Of a stretch of 64,000 bases of DNA, positions 56,440-64,000 are shown in pieces. The notes beneath the pieces are model-generated. The model had not been told where the DNA came from, made no database searches, and saw only the letters and a list, made by a program, of their open reading frames with translations. Origin of the DNA: Globodera rostochiensis (lineage: Eukaryota; Nematoda; Chromadorea; Rhabditida; Heteroderidae); NCBI GenBank assembly GCA_018350325.1, contig JAEVLN010000003.1, positions 4,716,105-4,780,104 of the forward strand. The letters run 5' to 3'. The translations under genes and the position numbers were made by a program. Position 1 is the first letter of the stretch; the number at the start of each line of letters is the position of its first letter.

Positions 56440-59400
56440 GCGTCAAATAACATATTTTCAGACAAATACACGTTATTTCTTCAGAAAATAAAATTTTCAG
56501 AAATTAAACAAAACAATTTTTAGATGGGGTGCGTTCATGTACAAATTACTCTCGCCGCCTGACTCTCCCTTTTTAACACACTATTTCCTCAGAAAATAAA
56601 ATTTACAGAAATTAAACAAAACAATTTTTAGATGGGGTGCGTTCATGGCCAAAACTCTCGCCGCCTGACTCTCTTTCTTTAACACACTATTTTTTCAGAA
56701 AATAAAATTTTCAGAAATTAAACTAAAACAATGGGGTGCGTTCATGTCCAAATTACTCTCGACGCCTGACTCTCTCTTTTAGCACACTACTTCTTTAGAA
56801 AATAAAATTTTCAGAAATTAAACTAAAACAATTTTTAGATGGGGAGCGTTCATGTCCAAATTACTCTCGACGCCTGACTCTCTCTTTTAGCACACTACTT
56901 CTTTAGAAAATAAAATTTTCAGAAATTAAACTAAAACAATTTTTAGATGGGGAGCGTTCATGTCCAAATTACTCTCGCCGCCTGACTCTCCCTTTTTAAC
57001 ACACTATTTCCTCAGAAAATAAAATTTACAGAAATTAAACAAAACAATTTTTAGATGGGGTGCGTTCATGTCCAAATTACTCTCGCCGCCTGACTCTCTC
57101 TTTTAGCACACTATTTCTTTAGAAAATAAAATTTTCAGAAATTAAACAAAACAATTTTTAGATGGGGTGCGTTCATGTCCAAAACTCTCGCCGCCTGACT
57201 CTCTCTTTTTAGCACACTATTTCTTCAGAAAATAAAATTTTCAGAAATTAAACTAAAACAATGGGGTGCGTTCATGTCCAAATTACTCTCGACGCCTGAC
57301 TCTCTCTTTTTAGCACACTATTTCTTCAGAAAATAAAATTTTCAGAAATTAAACTAAAACAATGGGGTGCGTTCATGTCCAAATTACTCTCGACGCCTGA
57401 CTCTCTCTTTTAGCACACTACTTCTTTAGAAAATAAAATTTTCAGAAATTAAACTAAAACAATTTTTAGATGGGGAGCGTTCATGTCCAAATTACTCTCG
57501 CCGCCTGACTCTCCCCTTTTAACACACTATTCTTCAGAAAATAAAATTTTCAGAAATTAATCTAAAACAATTTTTAGATGGTGGAGTGCGTTCATGTCCA
57601 AATTACTCTCGCCCTGACTCTCTCTTTTAGCACACTATTTCTTTAGAAAATAAAATTTTCAGAAATTAAAAAAACAATTTTTAGATGGGGAGCGTTCATG
57701 TCCAATTACTCTCGCCGCCTGACTCTCCTTTTAACACACTATTTCTTCAGAAAATAAAATTTTCAGAAATTAAACAAAACAATTTTGATGGGGTGCGTTC
57801 ATGTAATTACTCTCGCCGTCTGACTCTCCCTTTTTAACACACTATTTCTTCAGAAAATAAAATTTTCAGAAATTAAACAAAACAATTTTTAGATGGGATG
57901 CGTTCATGTCCAAATTACTCTCGCCGCCTGACTCTCCCCTTTTAACACACTATTCTTCAGAAAATAAAATTTTCAGAAATTAAACAAAACAATTTTTAGA
58001 TGGGGTGCGTTCATGTCCAAATTACTCTCGCCGCCTGACTCTCTCTTTTTAGCACACTATTTCTTCAGAAAATAAAATTTTCAGAAATTAAACAAAACAA
58101 TTTTTAGATGGGGTGCGTTCATGTACAAATTACTCTCGCCGCCTGACTCTCCCTTTTTAACACACTATTTCTTCAGAAAATAAAATTTTCAGAAATTAAA
58201 CTAAAACAATGGGGTGCGTTCATGTCCAAATTACTCTCGACGCCTGACTCTCTCTTTTAGCACACTACTTCTTTAGAAAATAAAATTTTCAGAAATTAAA
58301 CTAAAACAATTTTTAGATGGGGAGCGTTCATGTCCAAATTACTCTCGCCGCCTGACTCTCCCCTTTTAACACACTATTCTTCAGAAAATAAAATTTTCAG
58401 AAATTAATCTAAAACAATTTTTAGATGGAGTGCGTTCATGTCCAAATTACTCTCGCCGCCTGACTCTTCCCTTTTAACACACTATTCTTCAGAAAATAAA
58501 ATTTTCAGAAATTAAACTAAAACAATTTTTAGATGGGGAGCGTTCATCATGTCCAAATTACTCTCCGCCTGACTCTCTCTTTTAGCACACTATTTCTTTA
58601 GAAAATAAAATTTTCAGAAATTACTAAAACAATTTTAGATGGGGAGCGTTCATGTCCAAATTACTCTCGCCGCCTGACTCCCTTTTTAACACACTATTTC
58701 TTCAGAAAATAAAATTTTCAGAAATTAAACAAAACAATTTAGATGGGGTGCGTTCATTTCCAAATTACTCTCGCCGTCTGACTCTCCCTTTTTAACACTA
58801 TTTCTTCAGAAAATAAAATTTTCAGAAATTAAACAAAACAATTTTAGATGAGGTGTTCATGTCCAAATTACTCTCGCCGTCTGACACTCCCTTTTTAACA
58901 CACTATTTCTTCAAATAAAATTTTCAGAAATTAAACAAAACAATTTTTAGATGGGATGCGTTCATGTCCATTACTCTCGCCGCCTGACTCTCCCCTTTTA
59001 ACACACTATTCTTCAGAAAATAAAATTTAGAAATTAAACAAACAATTTTTAGATGGGGTGCGTTCATGTCCAAATTACTCTCGCCGTGACTCTCTCTTTT
59101 TAGCACACTATTCTTCAGAAAATAAAATTTTCAGAAATTAATCTAACAATTTTTAGATGGAGTGCGTTCATGTCCAAATTACTCTCGCCGCCTGACTCTC
59201 CCTTTAACACACTATTTCTTCAGAAAATAAAATTTTCAGAAATTAAACAAAACAATTTTTATGGGTGCGTTCATGTCCAAATTACTCTCGCCGCCTGACT
59301 CTCCCTTTTTAACACACTTTCTTCAGAAAATAAAATTTTCAGAAATTAAACTAAAACAATGGGGTGCGTTCATGTCATTACTCTCGACGCCTGACTCTCT

Positions 59401-61520
59401 CTTTTAGCACACTACTTCTTTAGAAAATAAAATTCAGAAATTAAACTAAAACAATTTTAGATGGGGAGCGTTCATGTCCAAATTACTCTCGCCCTGACTC
59501 TCTCTTTTAGCACACTATTTCTTTAGAAAATAAAATTTTCAGAAATTAAAAAAACAATTTTTAGATGGGGAGCGTTCATGTCCAAATTACTCTCGCCGCC
59601 TGACTCTCTTTTAACACACTATTTCTTCAGAAAATAAAATTTTCAGAAATTAAACAAAACAATTTTATGGGGTGCGTTCATGTCCAAATTACTCTCGCCG
59701 CCTGACTCTCCCTTTTAACACACTTTCTTCAGAAAATAAAATTTTCAGAAAATTAAAACAAAACAATTTTTAGATGGGGTGCTCATGTCCAAAACTCTCG
59801 CCGCCTGACTCTCTCTTTTAGCACACTATTTCTTTAGAAAAAAATTTTCAGAATTAAACTAAAACAATTTTTAGATGGGGTGCGTTCATGTCCAATTACT
59901 CGCCGCCTGACTCTCCCTTTTTAAACACACTATTTCTTCAGAAAATAAAATTTTCAAATTAAACAAAACAATTTTTAGATGGGGTGCGTTCATGTCCAAA
60001 ACTCTCGCCGCCTGTCTCTCTTTTTAGCACACTATTTCTTCAGAAAATAAATTTTCAGAAATTAAACTAAAAATGGGGTGCGTTCATGTCCAAATTACTC
60101 TCGGCCGCCTGACTCTCTCTTTTAAGCACAACTTCTTCAGAAAATAAAATTTTCAGAAATTAAACTAAAACCATTTTTAGATGGGGAGTTCATGTCCAAA
60201 TTACTCTCGCCGCCTGACTCTCCCCTTTTAACACACTATTCTTCAGAATAAAATTTTCAGAAAGTAATCTAAAACAATTTTTAGATGGGAGGCGCTTCAT
60301 GTCCATTACTCTCGCCGCCTGACTCTCTCCCTTTTTAAGCACACTATTCTTCAGAAAATAAATTTCAGAAATTAAGCTAAAACAATTTTAGATGGGATTG
60401 CGTTCATGTCCAAATTACTCGCCGCCCCTGACTCTCTCTTTTTAGCACACTATTTCTTCAGAAATAAAATTTTCAGAATAAACTAAAACAATTTTTAGAT
60501 GGGGTGCGTTCATGTCCAAATTACTCTCGCCGCCTGTCTCTCTTTTTAGCACACTATTTCTTCAGAAAATAAAATTTTCAGAAATTAAACTAAAAATGGG
60601 GTGCGTTCATGTCAAATTACTCTCGACGCCTGGACTCTCTCTTTTAGCACACTTTCTTTATGAAAATAAAATTTTCAGAAAATTAAACTAAAACAATTTT
60701 TAGATGGGGAGTTCATGTCCAATTACTCTCGCCGCCTGACTCTCATCTTTTTAACACACTATTTCTTCAAATAAAATTTTCAGAAATTAAACAAACAATT
60801 TTTAGATGGGGTGCGTTCATGTCCAAACTCTCGCCGCCTGACTCTCCCCTTTTAACACACTATTCTTCAGAAAATAAAATTTTCAAATTAAACTAAAACA
60901 ATTTTTAGATGGGGGAGCGTTCATGTCCAAATTACTCTCGCCCTGACTCTCCCTTTTTAACACACTATTTCTTCAGAAAATAAAATTTTCAGCAAATTAA
61001 AAACAATTTTTAGATGGGGTGCGTTCATGTCCAAATTACTCTCGCCGCCTGACTCTCTTTTTTAGCACACTATTTCTTCAGATAATAAAATTTCAGAAAT
61101 TAAACAAAACAATTTTGATGGGGTGCGTTCATGTACAAATACTCTCTGCCGCCTGACTCTCCCTTTTTAATCACTATTTCTTCAGAAAATAAAATTTCAG
61201 AAATTAAACAAAACAATTTTTAGATGGGGTGCTCATGTACAAATTACTCTCGCCGCCTGACTCTCCCTTTTTAACACACTATTCTTCAGAATAAAATTTC
61301 AGAAATGCAACAAAACAATTTTTAGATGGGGGTGCGTTCATGTACAAAACTCTCGCCGCCTGGACTCTCCCTTTTTAACACCACTATTTCTTCAGAAATA
61401 AAATTTGAATTAAACAAAACAATTTTTAGATGAGGTGCGTTCATGTCCAAACTCTCGCCGCCTGTATCTCTTTTAGCACACTATTTCTTCAGAAAATTAA
61501 ACTAAAACAATTTTTAGATG
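56440..61520 (+). repeat. 108-bp satellite array, close to 50 units
   Basis: The head-to-tail unit contains TTTTTAGATGGGGTGCGTTC, ATGTCCAAATTACTCTCGCC, GCCTGACTCTC, AGCACACTATTTCTTCAG and AAAATAAAATTTTCAG. The period is 108 bp (for example 58001 to 58109), with roughly 94-bp variants lacking the TTTTTAG segment. Units drift more, with small deletions, toward the right end. The array spans about 5.1 kb. No coding potential. Confidence 0.97.
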
Positions 61521-61855
61521 GCACAACGCTAAATAAGCCATGTTGCTGTTAACATTTAATCATTATTTTCTACGTGTAAATCACGCTTTGCCTGATCCTC
61601 ATTAATGAAAAGTAGTTACAGCCTGTAAAAGCGCCGGATTTTTTCGCAGGCTATACCTATGGCGGGGGGGTCGGCTGCCAAGTGAGGCCCAGCCAAGTGA
61701 GGCTTGGCTAGTTGGGTCCTATAGCCTAAACCTATTGGCAGGGTCCCTGCGCGACTTTTTTGAGTTTTTTTCCTGCGAGACTTTTATTTTTATTATTTAA
61801 ATTTATTATTGATTTTTTATTGCGCGAGATTTTATTTATTTTTAAATCATTTAAA
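61521..61855. other. Junction sequence right of the satellite
   Basis: It holds a short inverted pair (AGCCTGTAAAAGCGCC / GCAGGCTATACC), a tandem AAGTGAGGC(C/T) motif (61680-61710) and 'tgcgcgactttt' phrases that continue into the next repeat. No gene. Confidence 0.5.
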
Positions 61856-62740
61856 ATCGATTTGCATCCAAAGGGATCAGAACCCTCGCTTCCACTGCGA
61901 GGGAGTCGAGAGCACTAACCACTTGGCCATGGTGTGTTGGGAGTAAAGGCCTTTAATTGTCCCTATATACTGGCGAATGACGTCACCCAAATTTTTTCCC
62001 TGCGAGACCTTATTTAATATTTTAATTTATTTTTTATTTATTTTTTATTTGATTTTGTCACTGCGCGAGATTTTATTACTTTTTAATCAATTAAATCATT
62101 TGCATCCAGAGGGATCCGAACCTCAGCTTCCACTGCGAGGGAGCCGCGAGCACTAACCACTTGTTGGCCATGGGGTTGGAAGTAAAGGCCCCTAATTATC
62201 CCTATATACTGGGGAATGGCGTCACCCAAATTTTCTCTGCGAGAATTTATTTAATATTTTTATTTTAATTATTTAATTTATTTTTTATTTAATTTAAATT
62301 TTTATTTTTTGCGCAAGTTTTATTTTTGAATTTTTTCTGCGCGAGATTTATATTTAAAATTATTTTTTAATCAATTAAAATCATTTTCATCCAGAGGGAT
62401 CCGAACCCGCTTCCACTGCGAGGGAGCCGCGAGCACTAACCACTTGGCCATGGTGTATCGGGAGTAGGCCCCTAATTATCCCTATATACTGGAGAATGAC
62501 GTCACCCAAATTTTTTCTCTGCGAACTATTTAATATTTAATATTTTTATTTTAATTATTTAATTTATTTTTTATTTAAATTATTTTATTTATTTTTATTT
62601 TATTTTGTCACTACGCGAGATTTTATTACTTTTTAATCATAAATCATTTTCATCCAGAGGGATCCGAACCTCCGCTTACACTGCGAGGGGCCAAGAGCAC
62701 TAACCACGTGGCCATAAGGCATTGGGAGTAAGGGCCTCTA
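61856..62740 (-). repeat. Four tandem 240-290-bp units with a tRNA-like core
   Basis: The minus strand repeats a tRNA-like core at about 61864-61937, 62098-62175, 62388-62457 and 62650-62721. Each has a box-A-like TGGCCAAGTGGTTAGTGCTC, a CCTCGCAGTGGAAGCG hairpin in the anticodon-arm position and a box-B-like GGTTCGGATCCC. Between cores lies AT-rich DNA with GACGTCA and TGCGAGA phrases. The acceptor stems do not pair, so these look like tRNA-derived (SINE-like) units in tandem rather than working tRNAs. Confidence 0.75.
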
Positions 62741-63090
62741 ATTGTCCTTATATGGTGGGGGATGACGTCATATTCTTCGCAAAGGGAATAAACAATTTCA
62801 ACTGCAGTAGTAACTGAGGGGGTTTGCAGCCAACAGCCAAGTTCAAAGCCCTGCGCGAGCTAATAATCGCAAAGTACAAATAAAGTTTTCTGGGTAGCTG
62901 AGCGACCATTCTACGCATCTAAGGACGCTCTTTCATTTGATCAAACATCTGTACTGAACGGGGCTGTTTCTGATAAGAAGTAGGCTTTTTGCCCACGCCA
63001 AATTTTATTTATAATATTTCTTAAATCAATATTTTCTCAAAAAAGTTAAGTAAAATAAAAAAAAAGGTAAAAGCAGTAGAACCAGTTTAT
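62741..63090. other. Spacer before the protease gene
   Basis: No gene seen. It is mixed unique-looking sequence that would be the 3' flank of the minus-strand protease. AATAAA-like signals on the minus strand near 63000-63060 are plausible (TTTATT runs). Confidence 0.4.
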
Positions 63091-63577
63091 TTATTGTAAA
63101 CTGTTTGTTACAAAGGCATAAACAAATTCGTCGGGCCTATTAGATCGGTTAAAAATTTGCATTACAACTTCAAAATCAAGCCCAAGGGACATCAAATAAA
63201 TAAAAGTGATTACATAATGGCCACAAACATTAGAAAAGATAGACTGAAATATTCTTTTGTTAAAATAAATTTTCTTAAATTTTTCGGACAAATATTTTTT
63301 AATTAAAGAGTTTGGCATATCGCCGTAAGAATCAAAAAAATAGGCCTCAGTTGGCGACTTGGCCCAAATCGCGCACCAGTGAGAGCCCGGCCTGCCAGCT
63401 CGGTCCTTAATATAAAATTCGTAATAAATTATTGTGCAAAAACATTACCAAATTAACAATAAGGCTGCAGGGGAATCTTGAACACCCTGGCAGACCATCC
63501 GAAGGGAAGGTGCCCATAAAGAATTTCCTTGTCGCCGGATTCTCAAAGAGAATCTTGTCGATGAACCGGTTGTCCAT
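63091..63577 (-). CDS. Adenain-like cysteine protease of Maverick/Polinton type
   Basis: Exon 63577-63449 and exon 63405-63091 join across a 43-bp GT-AG intron to 147 residues. The N-terminal part has the FFMGTFPSDGLP motif and an IVN strand, followed after the intron by GSHWCAIW (catalytic His), FFDSYG (Asp) and IFQSIFSNVC (Gln and catalytic Cys). This is the His-Asp-Gln-Cys layout of adenovirus-type proteases, which Maverick/Polinton elements use to process capsid precursors. All catalytic positions are present and the frame is intact. The length fits a full domain. The intron could instead be a 1-bp-type lesion in an originally intronless gene; either way the two parts fit together. The rest of the element would lie beyond the right edge. 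Confidence 0.75.
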
Positions 63578-63840
63578 TTTGACGCCGAATTCTCCTCTCT
63601 CGCAAGAACAAATAAAACCCAACGGCTGCAGCCCCTGCAGTCCCAAACAAATAGAGAAGGCAGAGCGCAAAGTGTATTGGTGACTTCTCGATCACCTCCG
63701 GGAAACAAAGAACAACCCATCTTGCCCGCGGGCTGGGGAGATGAGGCCATTTGAATAATTTTTTTCCACAAGGTAATTGTCGTCGTTCTTGCATACAAGT
63801 ACACGAGCTCACTTGTAATTCGAATCCTATTGACATCAAT
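63543..63840 (-). CDS. Possible small transmembrane protein exon of the same element
   Basis: A frame overlapping the protease start by about 35 bases encodes a hydrophobic segment (FALCLLYLFGTAGAAAVGF) followed by basic residues (RERRIRR). Overlapping genes are plausible in such elements, but the upstream splice or start could not be fixed. It may be spurious. Confidence 0.3.
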
Positions 63841-63885
63841 TAGAAATGATGGCCGTCGGCCCGTCCGGGTCCGTAGGCTACTTAC

Positions 63886-64000
63886 GGATCGTCCCTCGGG
63901 GGGAACAGGCTCGGAAAACTCTGAGAATGGTCTATCACCGCATGGGCCATCCGCTCCTTGATCAGCTCAAAACCAGGCGAGTTTTTGCTTGCAGGCGAGT
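63886..64000 (-). CDS. Partial exon running off the right edge, unassigned
   Basis: The minus-strand frame is open from the window end to a strong donor (GATCC|GTAAGT at 63886/63885), reading FELIKERMAHAVIDHSQSF and then PSLFPPRDD. It lies in the same orientation just upstream of the protease, so it may be part of the same element. No family is recognised. Confidence 0.4.

Noticed and set aside
56440..61520. CRISPR-like array
   Set aside because: There is no repeat-spacer alternation; the whole 108-bp unit repeats, and the host is eukaryotic.

Overview
The window looks like nuclear DNA of a plant-parasitic nematode, most likely a cyst nematode (Heteroderidae, Globodera/Heterodera-like). The sequence is AT-rich. 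Genes have many short introns with TTTTCAG/TTTAG acceptors, several splice with GC-AG introns, and one gene belongs to an F-box-like family that I recall as strongly expanded in Globodera (recalled, not searched). None of the single-frame reading frames is a whole gene, so all gene models below were built by hand from splice signals and phase.

Layout: 1-589, 3' end of a GT31-like glycosyltransferase gene. 1657-1730, an intact tRNA-Val(CAC). 1921-9598, nested inverted repeats (hAT-like and foldback elements) that also hold a decayed fragment of the F-box-like family. 10840-12371, an intact five-exon F-box-like gene. 14744-19989, a 15-exon PUF (Pumilio/FBF) RNA-binding gene whose repeats are expanded to about 16. 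23038-23334 (minus), a small secreted cysteine-rich protein. 26391-33215, a seven-exon gene of unknown function with a duplicated exon and an intronic 115-bp satellite. 33.9-39.1 kb, transposon-rich DNA: hAT-like and mariner-like MITEs, plus a broken BEL/Pao-type retroelement that was itself hit by two palindromic elements. 40035-44458, a second PUF gene with about 13 repeats, lying in a direct duplicate of the first PUF locus 25 kb away. 45378-51296 (minus), a 13-exon gene for a low-complexity Gln/Thr/Asn/Ala-rich protein. 53.0-53.9 kb, a 31-bp satellite. 56.4-61.5 kb, a 108-bp satellite of nearly 50 units. 61.9-62.7 kb, four tandem units with a tRNA-like core. 63.1-64.0 kb (minus), an adenain-like cysteine protease of the Maverick/Polinton type and a possible neighbouring exon.

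The most striking biology is the pair of PUF genes. Instead of the usual eight repeats in order 1-8, they appear to encode 16 and 13 repeats in orders such as 1-5-6-7-2-3-4-5-6-6-5-6-5-6-7-8. Most base-contacting residues depart from the classical code. Phase-matched exon cassettes look recently duplicated. A second theme is a set of palindromic non-autonomous elements. Several are bounded by clear 8- or 9-bp target duplications, and some share a 24-bp GC-rich palindrome that recurs at least ten times.
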